Assembly (NCBI GenBank): GCA_030844895.1
Contig: CM061232.1
Span: forward strand, 85,315,769 to 85,379,768
Direction: 5' to 3'
From: Ambrosia x helenae
Taxonomy: Eukaryota > Streptophyta > Magnoliopsida > Asterales > Asteraceae
DNA length: 64,000 nt
The notes under the pieces were generated by a model. That model was not told where the DNA came from. It did not search any database and saw only the letters and a program-made list of their open reading frames with translations. The position numbers and the translations under genes are program-made. This document shows, in pieces, positions 22,077 through 34,268 of the stretch. Every line of letters starts with the position of its first letter. Within the stretch, counting starts at the first letter, position 1.

Positions 22077-25000
22077 TGTCACACCACGCCAATGGCGGAA
22101 ACACGTGGCGCAACGCTCGAAAGCATATCAAAGTCAAGATTAACACAAACTATATTTAATTATAAAAGATCAATTTATTAGGATGTCGAAAATGAGTATC
22201 TCGTTACAATATTGCACAAAGCATTACATAAAACGATGAACATTAAGTTTCAATGTGGGGGTATTTCCGTTTATGTTCCAACCCGATGGTAACAATGAAT
22301 GAAACCCCGACCAGTATCCGACATCCCGAATTCCACCGCACTATCCCCATATCTATTCAGCACTTAGTTACCTGAAAGATATGTTTAAAAAGACGTCAAT
22401 ATATAAAATATTGGTGAGTTCACAGGTTTTAGTTTCATAAAATCAACGTTTTCACAACCATCGACTCGACTCACTTTACCGTATAATTATTTTCCCATTA
22501 AATAATTATACTAGGATCTTGTCGATCGATATTTCGTTTTTTAGAACATGTGCGAAACCTGCACAACTGGTGGCCTTTGTAAGGAGTAGCTAGCTCCTAC
22601 AAACTATGATGATGAGCAATCCCCTGAGTCCCATAACCAAACCAAGACTAATAAATATGCCCCGCTCCAAGTCGTTTCTCGGAACCTAACGACTTAAGTT
22701 CAGAATACATGCACCCCTGGCATACGCCGATGCATAATCGACGCTATCGATTAGGGGTGGGCCTTGTCAGGCATCAATAGTACTATCCAAATATTCCTTC
22801 GGTTTCATTTCCCTGAATTAATGGTTACAGTAGCGAGGACTCAACCCCGAGTGGCGAACATTCAACAAAACTCAAGTACTCATCATGCCACTTATCACAT
22901 TTTAACCTTTGAAAAACATTTCAACATGTGACAATATTTGACAAACATATCTTTCCCCCAATTAAAACAGTAAAATGGGCCGTGAAACTCACCTAATGTA
23001 CAGCGTACAATCAAATAGCAGAGAATAGCAAGTCCGAGGTCAAGCACCTACGAACGTCCTAGTGAGTGTAAGTCACTAAGTTTATAGCGTGTGTTTTTCC
23101 GGCAAGTTGTACACCCAACTCCCAACACCACCATTTACATATAATTCCCCGTTTAATTAAACATATGTCCTAGGTCCGTTGGTGATGGATTACCCTTGTT
23201 ACAAGTTACATTTATACTTTCATGAATGTTAATTAACTTGTGTAATATTATTCTCGACTCAACTCACTTGACGTATAATTATTTTCCCATTAAATAATTA
23301 TACTAAGATCTTGTCGTTCGATATAATATTTTTAACACTCGACTCGACTCACTTTACCGTATATTTATTTTCCCATTTAAATAAATATACTAAGATCTCG
23401 TCGATTCGATATATATATACATATATTTTCCTCACTCTACTCGACTCACTTTACCGTATATTTACTTTCCCATTAAATAAATATACTAGGATCTCGTCGA
23501 TTCGATAACATATATTTTTATTGTTAAGTCCATATGCTCGTTTTAAACGTTTAATCGTTAGATTATTCACGTTATTTTTCTCCCACGAATAAATTCCCAA
23601 CACTTAGGAAAGTGTTATGTATTTTTCACCCGAATTATATATTTTAAATCCTTTAAAATATATATACTCATCTTTTCATTAGACGTAATAATATTTTACT
23701 CGTTCGTCCGTTTTTACGTCTTAGTCCGTTAACACGTCGTAACATGAACACGTCCCTATCCGATCACTTAACTTATATATATTTTGTTAATTTTCCAAGT
23801 TCCAACAATATGTATTCTTGAAATTATTCATCCTTTAATTTCTACATATTTTTACTTGGAAGTTTATAAACAACATTTGTATTTTTAATACAAAGACTTG
23901 GTTACTTCCACAGAAAAATGTTCCAACACTTTTATATCCCCATTTATATAAAAGTGTTCATTTTTATACAAGTTTTCACCAAGTTTTTAATTTATCTATT
24001 CTTATTATAAAAACCTTTGTTTTTATAATTTTCCCAACATGTTGGTAATTTATATTTTTATAAAACTTCATTTTATAAAAATATATTTCTATACAAAAAT
24101 ATATTTATCTTTTTACAACTTAACCTTGGAAAGTTAACATTTTACACTTTTTGACACCAAACTGTTCAAAGCCATATTTTTAGATTCAAGTTTCTAAAAA
24201 TGACATTTTATGTTCCTCAACTTTTAAAGTTACTAAAGATCTCCTTAACTTTCAAAAGTGGCATTTTCTTCCTAAACTTTATCTTGTCATCTTTGTCATA
24301 ATAGATCGTTAGGATGTCTTAACATTATTAATAGTCCATAATCTCCGACTTGGTGTTTTAAAGTTAGTAAACTTTAAATATGTAGATTTATAATCTTCCA
24401 ACAATTTACAATTTCAACATGTTCTTAGGAATTGGATATTTATTTTATAATGTTTTAAACCATCTGTGGGTGTATTAACTTTATCTAAGTGATCTTCACC
24501 CGAAACAACCTCTACAAACCCAAAATAAGTAACTTTCATCTAGAAAATATCACCAAATAATCCATCAAAACTCACGGCCAACTAGGAGTTTTTAAATGAC
24601 TCATTTATTTTTAATAAATCATATAAAAACTTGTTGTTAAAACCTTTGCCTAAACCTCCCCAAGTACAACTTGTAAGTTAGACACAAAACTAAATGTTTA
24701 AACAAGAAAAGTGTAGAAACTTACCACTTGTACAGGGCTAGGGATGACCAAAATTAATAGATCTTGAAGGGGTTATGAGTGTTCTTCTAAAAAGGTTGAG
24801 CTCCAAGCTAATAACATTCTTGAAAGGGTTAGGTTTTTAGGATGATTTTAGGAGTGATCCTTTAATGTTTTAGAGTGTAAAAGAAATGAAAAAAAATGTG
24901 AATGCTTCTTGGGTGGACTTGGCTGTAGATAGACAAGGGAACCAATATAAGTATTGGTTTGATGAGTGTTGGTGTAGGATTGCTAATAAATCTCAACAAA

Positions 25001-25694
25001 ATCATAAAGTACCATTATTCCACTAATTAAAATTATATATCCATGCTTCATATCTAGAAAGATATTGAAACTAAAAGATTTTTCTCATGATTTGGGCAGG
25101 GGAACGATTTGGTTATGGATTTTGTGGGGTCCATATGAGTGGAAAATATCTACAACAATTTAGTTACAATACAATGTTGTAGTTAGGCTTTATTCGGGTT
25201 GTAATCGGATTTTATTAATGAGTTATCCGGACATCAAAATCGCCTTTAAATACCCTTAAACATAGCCTAGTTTAAGTGTTGGCAAGTTAGTTAGGCTTTC
25301 GTTGGTGAAATTATAAGTTATACGCGTATCGGGTGCGATACGCGCACTTTATTCGTTACCGGGAGATTTGTATGTAAAGTTCACTTATGGTTTTGGAGTT
25401 CCAAAACACATTATATTTTGTGAAAATACCCTTTATTTTATATCCTGGGTGTCCGGGATCCTTTTCGTTTATTTAATTTTTACCGGGTAATCACCAACGT
25501 CCGTTCCAGACAAGTTTACTCGCACGAGATTTCGTCGTGCGTCAACATTAAACATGTGCATCCCTATGCATCTTATGGGGAATTTGCTATTCTCTAAGGC
25601 AAAATTAATCCAATTAATTTAAATATGCACTTAAACCGTTAATTACATATACTAATTACGTACGGAAACACATCGATTTTTGCCGGATGTTACA
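22077..25694 (-). repeat. 5' LTR of LARD-like element, 3.6 kb
   Basis: This is the complete LTR, from TGTCACACCACG to GGATGTTACA on the plus strand. It contains four copies of an 80-base near-palindrome. On the minus strand it has a splice-donor-like AGGTGAGTTTCACGGCCC (22994-22977) that is shared with the solo LTR at 26505. Confidence 0.92.
22463..23510. repeat. Four palindromic hairpin repeats in the LTR
   Basis: Stems lie at 22481-22511, 23273-23303, 23359-23390 and 23456-23486. The first two have arms GTATAATTATTT and AAATAATTATAC. The third has GTATATTTATTT and AAATAAATATAC, and the fourth is the same with one mismatch. Outer CTCGACTCAC and GTCGAT(T)CGAT blocks extend the symmetry. Another copy lies in the left LTR (13136-13166) and one in the interior. 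Confidence 0.88.
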
Positions 25695-26343
25695 ACAGAC
25701 ATTTTTTGCAAAATAGATGATAAATGTCAGCAGATATTTAATCTACTGTAGAATGATTTGACGATACGGCAACAATATTTAGAATTTTATCATATGTTTG
25801 TAAAATCCTTTTACTGGAACACATGATTATAAAATACATAAAAGATAAAATTAAGAAATGTTTCGTAACTTTTATTGATTTAATAGTAGTTAAGTGAATT
25901 TATAACTGTGATTTAAATTACTAAAAATATATCAAATAAATACTTCATTTAAGTAATAAGTTTATTATGAAAGGTATTTAAGTAAAAATTAATATAATAT
26001 TGAATGTTTAAGTGCATTATTATAATACAATATATCAAATGCAAATAATTTTAGTGTAAAATACATTAGTGTCCCCACTGAATATATAAGCTGTCTAATA
26101 TTAGTGTTAAAGTTTTCTATCAATGTTATGAACAAATTAAAAGACTTCCAACTGAATCTGTAATCTACATATCAATTATTTACAATTACTAAAGTTAAGT
26201 TCCCAAACGTTGAATCAGGTAAAAACATTTCTGAATCAAGTTATCTTATGTTTATATTTATTGTGGTTATATTTTTATCATTCATCTAAAATAATATACT
26301 TTTCTTAAAATTTGTTTTACATTGATTCTAATGTGTTAAACAG
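25695..26343 (+). other. AT-rich Helitron H1 sequence upstream of B3 remnant
   Basis: This is Helitron H1 sequence resuming after the nested LTR element. No exon is identified before 26344. Earlier exons of the B3 gene may have been lost at the insertion. Confidence 0.45.
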
Positions 26344-26879
26344 TTGAAACGGCCTCATTCATTGGATGTGTTGTTGATCTTGAAGCTGAAAATCTGGTAT
26401 TTTTTATTTTATTAAAAGTTATATTAGTTTTAAAACCTGTAATAAAGTCTTTTTGGTTCTTACATTTTTTAAAATTTTGTGTCTTTATAGAATTTATCAA
26501 AAAATGTGACACCCGGCACGTTTAGGTTAACACTTTATAAAACACATAAGTCTACCTTAGCGAAAAACGTTTTCAAACATACTTAACTAGGTCAGTTGAG
26601 TCGTTATGATGGTTCCGGGAATCATCGGGAGTCGTTACAATGATCCACAGGATCATTGGGAGTCGGTCCATAACCATGTGAACACGGATTGGTGATTTGT
26701 AGAATCGTCAGGTTTAACGCACACACGTAAATCTCGAGTCCCGGGAATTGGTGAACGGATGGGAACGTGTTAGTTATCATGCATTATGTGCTTACAATCA
26801 TTATATGACTTGTCGGTATGTGAATACGTGTTTATATGTGTTAAAATAGTAATTACGTGTAATTGCATTACATTATAGG

Positions 26880-28012
26880 TGATTACGCGTAATTGCATGC
26901 TGATAAGGGGTGATTAGCCTAATCGCCAATAAGAGGGGCGATTGGAGGAGTATTTATAGGCGATTGGTCTAATCGCCAGTAGTTACACGCGATTAGACAC
27001 TCTAATCGCCTGTAGCTGCTGCCCAATCGCCTGACGCGTACTAAACGACTAGAAACGCCTATAAATACCACCCTTATGTTTTAAAAACATCATTTGTGAA
27101 ACCCTAATACACCCCAAGCCACCCCACACCTTATTCAACCTCTGCAACACGTTTTTTATCAAGAAATCACATTTCCAAGCTTTACACCTCATAATCTTAC
27201 AATTTCAAGGTGTGTTCTTCATCCCAAACCTTTGTAATGATATTGTTTTGATCCCTAAAGGTCCACACCTGGTTTCTAATCATTTGTGTCTATGAAAACT
27301 CATTAAAATCAGTTTCTAAACAAACCCAAACCTCTATGCTTGTTATGTGTGATGTATTCATGCAAGATAGGATTTTTTATCGTTTAAACATGGGTGTTCT
27401 TGTATTATTAATATGTTTCTGATCTAAATGAGTTGATATGATGTTAACCTAGGAGTTTGAAGGTTCATTGATGTGTATTATTGATATTAGGCGTTTTGAC
27501 CCGTTTGAATGATCATGGAGGATTAATGATGATATGTTGTGTTTTATTGATTGTTTGAGGTTAGGGTTTACTCTAGGATGATACTAGAACAGTAGGATAG
27601 TGTCGGACAACGTCATTATGTGATGAAATCCGGATGTTTGCCATTTAGGGTAAGGTTGCATGTTGATGTGATGTTTACATGCTAAGTTATGCTATTTTGG
27701 GAAAACGCTTGCATTCGGGATGGCTAGAATGATAATAAATTAGGGGTTTTTGCTTGAAATAGTTGGATTAATGTTTTGGGTTTGATATTGGGTGTTTCCA
27801 CATGTTTCGGATCTGATTTGGAAGGTTAAACACGCAAAAAGGCGATACAGAGCAGCAGGGCGATTAGGGAACCCTAATCGCCTATAGTAAGGGCGATTGG
27901 CCCCAATCCCGTGTAACAGGAGGCGATTGGGAGCCCAATCGCTAGTATATCAAGCGATACACCTCTAATAACCAGTTGACTTTTCCTAATTGCATGTTTG
28001 ATTCCTAATCGC
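26880..28012. repeat. Two clusters of GGCGATT palindromes in solo LTR
   Basis: Clusters at 26880-27060 and 27840-28012 hold many GGCGATT/AATCGCC pairs. Two of them form near-perfect palindromes: GGCGATTAGGG, AA, CCCTAATCGCC; and GGCGATTGGG, AG, CCCAATCGCT. Confidence 0.75.
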
Positions 28013-28499
28013 GTGTACTACTGTCATATGTTCATTTTAACATCCCGAAACACGGTTTGGCACCTAGGAACATGTTAGGAACCCCGTGACATGTCCAATA
28101 ACTTCGTTATACGTGTTCGGACTTGTTTATGCGTTAATTGGGCGTTATGCTAGATAGGGTGAATGTTTGCGCATGCTAAGTGTTTAATTGCATAAGTTGC
28201 ATGATATCTTGTATGTGGCTAACACGTGGGATGTCGGGTCACCAATGGGATGTCAGGTATTGTCTGGTTTGGTCGGTTTACCGTTTAAACATGTTTTCAA
28301 CATACACGGTCACGGTCTGGACAACTTGGGGACTAATTAGCCTTCGGTTAGTAGTCATCACACTTATGTAAACTCATTGATAGGTCGCCACTAGTAGGGA
28401 CTATTACACACGTATCGGATTTCTATTTTACTAAGGACACACTCTAAGGTGAGTTTCACGGCCCCTCTTTTCTACACTTTTTCTCGGGAGAGAAGCATG

Positions 28500-28695
28500 C
28501 CACACGTTTTAACAAATACAACGTTTATGTTTTGAAACGCAACGTTTATGAAACGCAACACTTTTTGAAACGCAATGCTTATGAAACGCAACACTTTTGA
28601 AACGCAACGCTTATGAAACGCAACACTTTTGAAACGCAATGCTTATGAAACGCAACACTTCTGAAACGCAACGCTTATGAAACGCAACGCTTGTG
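28500..28695 (+). repeat. Tandem GAAACGCAA minisatellite
   Basis: About ten copies of a 16-18 base unit, TTATGAAACGCAACGC alternating with TTTTGAAACGCAACAC, lie within the solo LTR. Confidence 0.85.
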
Positions 28696-30589
28696 TTAAA
28701 TTACTATACGACCAACGCAATGCTAAGTCCCTGGGAAACCATGAATGTGCGGGGCACAACGGGGGAAATGTGGATAGATCTATTGGGCTTGACGAACCCC
28801 ACCTGACGGTTGGGAGCCGGGCGGGTGCATATTGTCTCTATTTTCGGCAACTCAAACACGGGTGGCAACACACGCAACACTTGTCAGTAATGGTTTCGGT
28901 AACACACTTGTAGTAGTAAAGAAACGTTTGTTATGTACTTAAAGGTTTTTCATACTTGGTACTTTTGAGATGAAACTCTTTACGCTTGAAACGCTTTGTG
29001 AACTTAAAACCTTTGACCTCACCAGCATTATATGTTGACGTCTTTTTGGCATGTTTTCTTAGGACGCTAAGGTAGCAGCATTGAGTTTAGGCGCACGGAG
29101 TCTCACGGCGTCTAGGATCCATTTGCATTTCATTTTGAGTATTATCAGACTTTCATTTTTTACCTTTGAGTTGTAATAAAGTTTTACACTTCCGCAAGCG
29201 ATGGTTGAACTTTGAAACTTAATGGGCAATTTACGTTGTTTTCATATCATATAGATGTCGTTTATTGTGACCGTTGACTTGGATCTTGGTGTGTCACGCG
29301 CCTCGCGGTAAAACCCCGCATGTGGAATTTGAGGGTGTGACAGAAAATGTTGTTGGTAGCTTTCATCCTTCTGAAGCTATGGATAATCATGTAATTATAA
29401 CTACTACAACAGATAGAAAGAAATGTGAAGTCGTTTTAAGGAAGCATTTTTTTAAATGAAGCTGAGTTCAGTGAAGGATGGCAAACTGTTGTTATGGATA
29501 TGGCACTTGAAGTATATGATATATTATTATTTGAGTATGTTTCTAAAGATACTTTGTTAATGTCCTGTTTTCGGAACTTGATTTGCGGGAATACATTCAT
29601 ACAGTTTATATATGACCCTTCAAGTGATTTTTAGTATGTATTTTCCTACTATTGTTATACGTATATTTACTATTAAAAATAACAAATAACCTAATTTTTT
29701 TATTTGGTTTACTCACAAAGAGTACCTGATAGTTTTTCTTGTGTCTATCGTGATGCTAAACTTACTGAAGATTTTGTAACTATTGTATTTGGTGATTATT
29801 CATGGAGATTAAAGATAATTTCCTTGGAAAAACACTATTATTTGTATGATGGATGGTTGAATGTAGTTAAAGATCTTAAGTTGGATGTTTTCGATTTTGT
29901 CCTTCTGGAGATGAGAGACCTCTTCACATTTGAAATTAAGGTGTTTTTAAACAATGCTACTACTCTTTTTGAGCAAACTCACCAATCTGAACAATCAGGT
30001 GAAGATATTGAAATATTTGATAATGCTCAGCTTCATATGCAGGTTAAAAAACCGTTTATATGTTTGTTTAAAATTGTTGTACAGGTCATGTAGTAATACA
30101 TTTGTTTAAAATGGTTGTACAGATAGATGATTTGGATCAGAATATCAGTTTTCAAGTTTATGAGCATGATGCAGTGATTGCTAAACGTTATGTAAGTTAT
30201 ATATTAGATTATGTTTTATATTTTTTATTATCTTACCGAGCTTAGTTAACTAATAATGTTATAAACACATCAACTTTTCAGCGGCTTTATGCTTCAATAG
30301 TTAGATTAGCTAAGAGTAGTTTGTCGCATAAGATTTTTGTTCAAGTGAATGATGGTGAAGTGAACGAGTGTAAATTATATGTGGAAAAATATAAGGATAA
30401 CCAAATGTATTAATTAAATTTTAATAATTTAATTTTACTAATATAACTAACATTTTTATATTATCACTTTGTAGGTTTGCAATTAGGAGATGGGTAAGCT
30501 TTATAAAGTCCAAAGGATTGAAAATGGGTGACTGTTGTAATTTCAAGTTTGATCAATCATTAGAAATATTGGTTATAACTAAAAATTGA

Positions 30590-33075
30590 TCGCATGGTAA
30601 GGATTGAAAATATTTTGATGTTGATACAATGCTTTCATGTTTGGTGATGGTTAATTGTAAATCTTAGTTTAAATTAGTTAAGTTGATGACTCTTTATTTT
30701 GTAGTCTTGAATGTTGTTATTTTAGGTCGGCAAAGGTTGATCAGTTTTGATATAAATTTACACCAACAATTGTTAATCATAAATGTTATCGTATTATAGT
30801 AAGAATGGTTTAATACAACATATGTTTTAAGTAAAGTGTTTGAATATCATCTGTTTTGAATAAACAACTGTTTTTACTAACAACATTTGTAGATATTTGA
30901 AGTTTACTTTGATGAGTAATTATTTAAAAAATATATATAGTCTTCCGTGTTTTCATATGTGGTTCCAAGTATTTATATATATTTGTTTAGATTATATGTT
31001 TAAAGTATTTGTTTACTTTTGATTGTATTAAGTATTAAACATCTGATCAGTACTATTAACTACTGTCGTGAAAGTAACAGATTTTACTAAACAAATTTTC
31101 CATAAAACAGACGATTGGCTTTTTAAAGTTTTTTTTAGTAAACAGACATTCAAATATAATAAAACAGTTTTTTTCTTGTCTAATGAAATCACTAATGACC
31201 TTAAATGTTTAAAGTTTTAATGTGTTTATTTTGTATGTCGCAAATATACTCAAGTGTAACAATTCAATATTTTTAAATTAAAGTTAAATTAATAATTCTT
31301 TTACACAAATAATATATTTATATTTATTATCTTTACTCCCTTATATAAGCAAAAAATAAAAATGTTTTCATGTCTATTTGTGTTTGTTAGGAAATTTGAT
31401 TTGATTGTTAACAAAAAATAAAATAGAATTTGACGAGTTTTTTCAGTGGGAAATTAGCGAAATTCATTATTTACTACACATAGCAACAGATGTTATAAAA
31501 AGTCCCAAAAATAATGATTACGTTTTGAAAGTTACTTTATTGAAAACATTATTTTATTATTATTATTGTTTTGTTGCAATTGGCTTTCATTCTATAAAAA
31601 ATAAATTAAAATTTCCAAAAGTAACTGTCACCTTTATATTTACTTGAAATCCAACTAATAAAGTTAAAAACCAAGTTTACGAATAGTTATTATATTTCAG
31701 CCTATAAATGGGGATGAATTCCCAATATTCATTTTCACTACTCTCACTTTACCTCACTCCATCCAATATGCATTATAATATTACTTTCAAATATGTTTCC
31801 ACAAATTTTTCAAAAGATTCTTACAATCAAAGGAAAATAGTTTACCAACAGTTGGTTGATAAACAACTTCAATTTGATGTTTTTCCATGATTATTACAAT
31901 CAAAGGAAAACATCAATTAATTATTACATAAATACATCCAGTTTCTATTTTCAATCTTTAGTGTTTTTGGATCTGGAAGATATTTTAGATACAAACTACT
32001 GTCGTGTACTGGTTTTCATTATTTCTGTTTGTTATTTGCTTCAATGAGGCTGGAAAGAAAGATCATTCTCTAGGTTTGGTTGTTAGTAGGGTTTTTGTAT
32101 GTTTCCTTGTATTTTTATGTAGGTTGTAAAGTCACATATTGTAATTCTGTTATCATTAAAGTAGTTTCTTCCATTTTGTATTTATTTCTGTCCAATTCAA
32201 TGTTTAACTCAAACTATGGAATCGTAATTATTCAATTTTGATTGACGGTTATTAGGTAAGCATTTTTAGATAACCATTGTTAGTGATAAGGTCTTTTTAC
32301 CAAACCAAGTTAAAGAACCTTTTTCATGTCCAATTTACATAACACGAAAGTTAAACAGATATTTATAATATGAAAAACGTAAAACATGACAAGTTCATAT
32401 ATCTACAAACATTGGTAAATAGTATTTGTGTTTGTCTTGAAATTTTTATCTAAAAAAAAGAAAAGAATTTGAAGAGTTGTTTCAGTGGGAAAATTAACTA
32501 AACAATTGAATTTACATCTGTTTTAATCCGCAATGTTTTAAATATTCTGCTATATTAACAGCATGCTTTGAAACACGTTAAAAAATACAATTTTTCTTTC
32601 AACTTTAGCTTTACTTTTTAATTTGATCATCCTCTTTTTTATTTAATATGTGTTATCTCAACAGGGCTTTAATTTGTCTATAAACTTAACTTATATTTTC
32701 AATGAAACAGGCGTTACGAAATACAGTTTTTGTTTTTAACAGTAGATTGACTCTTTAATTTGGTTTTTACCAAACAGTGCATAACAGTTGGTGTTTTTAT
32801 TTTTATTTTTTTATTTTTGGTATTAATTGTTTTTAAAGAAAGAAACAGATGTTAGTAAACACTGTTTCTTTACAGCAGACGATTGGCTTCGTAATTTTGG
32901 TTTTAGTGAACAGACCTTAAACTAATTGTTTTCAACATACACAAACAGATGGTAATAAACAGATGTTCTCAAAAAAGAAGACGATGGGATAAATAATGTT
33001 GTTTTTACTAAACAGAGCTTAACATTTAAAATTAAAACGTACATAATAAAAATCATATCTACTATACAAACTACT
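30590..33075. other. AT-rich spacer of Helitron H1
   Basis: No gene is recognised. Short variants of TAAACAGATGTTA and GCAGACGATTGGCTTC recur (for example near 31105, 32870 and 34190), and they also appear in H2 near 36120. This suggests an old shared repeat. Confidence 0.5.
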
Positions 33076-33077
33076 TA

Positions 33078-33410
33078 ATTAAAATTTCAAAAATCCTTCG
33101 TTTCTTTTTCAGAATCTCGCTTGAAATATCCTTTTTTAATTCCTTCAACGCTTCATGGATGTTGTTGTCGATTCGTAGTTGAGTCAAATAGTCTTCTATC
33201 TTGTCTCTTAAGCCACTTGCTGGTTCATGCAACACCATATCTAGTAGGGCAATGTTTGCCCATGATTGTTCCTAGCCATTTCTTCGATCCTCTCTACTTC
33301 ATTGCAAATATCTTCATCTTTTCTCTTTCATGTTAGTGACCAAGCGCTGGATAAAGACTTAGCATCTGATGTATCAGCAAAATGATACGTATGATCTGTT
33401 TGCCATTTTT
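33078..33410 (-). pseudogene. Small decayed coding-like locus, unknown product
   Basis: On the minus strand a TATA-like CTATAAATTCC (near 33446) precedes ATG GCA AAC AGA at about 33406. Protein-like frames then follow in pieces: one reads DICNEVERIEEMARNNHG, and after a frameshift another reads VLHEPASGLRDKIEDYLTQL and continues with a lysine-rich helical stretch ending in KKKRR. A stop soon after the ATG and the frame change show it is broken. I do not recognise the family. The charged, helical C-terminal part with a basic tail is all that can be described. It lies in Helitron H1, opposite in strand to the RPA1-like and B3 genes. Confidence 0.4.
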
Positions 33411-33835
33411 GTAGATGAAGTTTAGAATATGTACTGTGTGGAATTTATAGATTAATTTTTGGCTGGATATGAACATATTTATAGTAATAATTTCGAAAGA
33501 TAATTAATTTCAGGCGATATTTGGTATAATTAATTAAATCTTTGATTTGTTAAACTGATAGTTAATTATTTCGTCTATTCATTTTCCAAAGCATTCGTCC
33601 ATTTATGTTTTACAAGTTGTATAGACTTTCTAGACACTATAAACGTTTTGAAATTAAATAATCATTATAAGAAAACCTTTCGTTTAACACGTTAACCCAA
33701 GTATAATAACTACTCTACCCTATGACCTTTCATTTTCACGAGTTATCAGTGTATAAAATAGTAAAGACATCTAGAAGTTCATCATAAACCATTTTAATAT
33801 TAACATTTACATTTCAGTCTTCACCAATTGCATCA

Positions 33836-33943
33836 ATGGCAACCGCAAGTAATAACCGTGAAGATGAAATGAAGGAATTTGTTCTTAATCAAATTACAGC
33901 ACAATACTATCAAGATTTGAAGACTACAAGAGACTTGAACTAG
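33836..33943 (+). CDS. Possible 35-residue ORF or first exon, unknown
   Basis: The ATG at 33836 opens a short frame (MATASNNREDEMKEFVLNQI, then 15 more residues) ending in TAG. It follows a leader-like stretch and sits in H1 400 bases before its 3' end. The acidic, helical character and the ending DLKTTRDLN are compatible with a first exon, but I do not recognise it and it may be chance. Confidence 0.25.
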   Translation: MATASNNREDEMKEFVLNQITAQYYQDLKTTRDLN

Positions 33944-34268
33944 CTATGTATATTGATTTTTAACATTGATTATATTTAATTTTTTATATATTACTACATA
34001 TTGACTACAACTTTTTAATCTGTCTGTAGACTTTTTATTCCTTGGTTGTAACATTTCAGTTATTAAACATCTGATCAGTGTTATTAACTATTATCGTGGA
34101 AGGAACAATAGTTAACAGTCGGTCTGCTTATGTTTTTTATGTATATAATAATAATTATTATAAAAGATATAAACAGACGTTGCCAAACAGTGGTTCTTCG
34201 CAGCAGACGGTTATGTTGTTGATGTGTTGGTGTTTACCAAATAGCGGATAAGGCTGGACTCACTCCTC

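Larger units (their letters stand above)
13116..25694 (-). mobile_element. LARD-like Ty3-type LTR element on minus strand, 12.6 kb, non-coding interior
   Basis: Two direct copies of a long LTR flank a 6.7-kb interior. The right (5') LTR is 22077-25694. The left (3') LTR is 13116-15379 and lacks its first 1.36 kb. On the minus strand a perfect primer site lies beside the right LTR and a polypurine tract beside the left one, which fixes the orientation. The LTRs begin TGTAACATCC and end GTGTGACA when read on that strand. The interior has no gag or pol motif in any frame I read, and open frames stay below 110 codons. Large LTRs around a non-coding interior match the LARD class. The left LTRs differ from the right by only scattered changes, so insertion is fairly recent. 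Confidence 0.85.
26505..29342 (+). mobile_element. Solo LTR, 2.8 kb, Ty3-type
   Basis: It runs from TGTGACACCCGG to GAGGGTGTGACA. The flanks are AAAAA and GAAAA, a weak 4-of-5 target repeat in an A-rich site. No primer site, polypurine tract or coding region is seen, so it is read as a solo LTR. It shares AGGTGAGTTTCACGGCCC (28447-28464) with the LTR of the LARD-like element, so the two families are probably related. It splits the first B3 domain of the REM-like pseudogene. The short open frames inside are not genes. Confidence 0.72.
26344..30589 (+). pseudogene. REM-like gene with three B3 DNA-binding domains, disrupted
   Basis: Exons can be followed at 26344-26396, 26491-26504 joined across a solo LTR to 29343-29630, then 29721-30042, 30123-30191, 30282-30406 and 30475-30589. 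Domain 1 includes SFHPSEAMDNHV and FSEGWQTVVMDMALEVYD. Domain 2 includes VPDSFSCVYRD and YDGWLNVVKDLKLDVFDFVL. Domain 3 includes RRWVSFIKSKGLKMGD and ends at TGA. The pattern of basic strand, SEGW-type turn and L-x-x-x-D-x-x-x-F is that of plant B3 domains, and three in series suit the REM family of sequence-specific DNA-binding proteins. A 2.8-kb LTR interrupts domain 1, and an extra T in a T7 run (about 29447-29453) shifts the frame after KHF. The 5' start is not found. It lies in Helitron H1 on the same strand as the RPA1-like gene. Confidence 0.8.

Noticed and set aside
28500..28695. CRISPR-like array
   Set aside because: The repeats are short and contiguous, with no spacers, in plant nuclear DNA.
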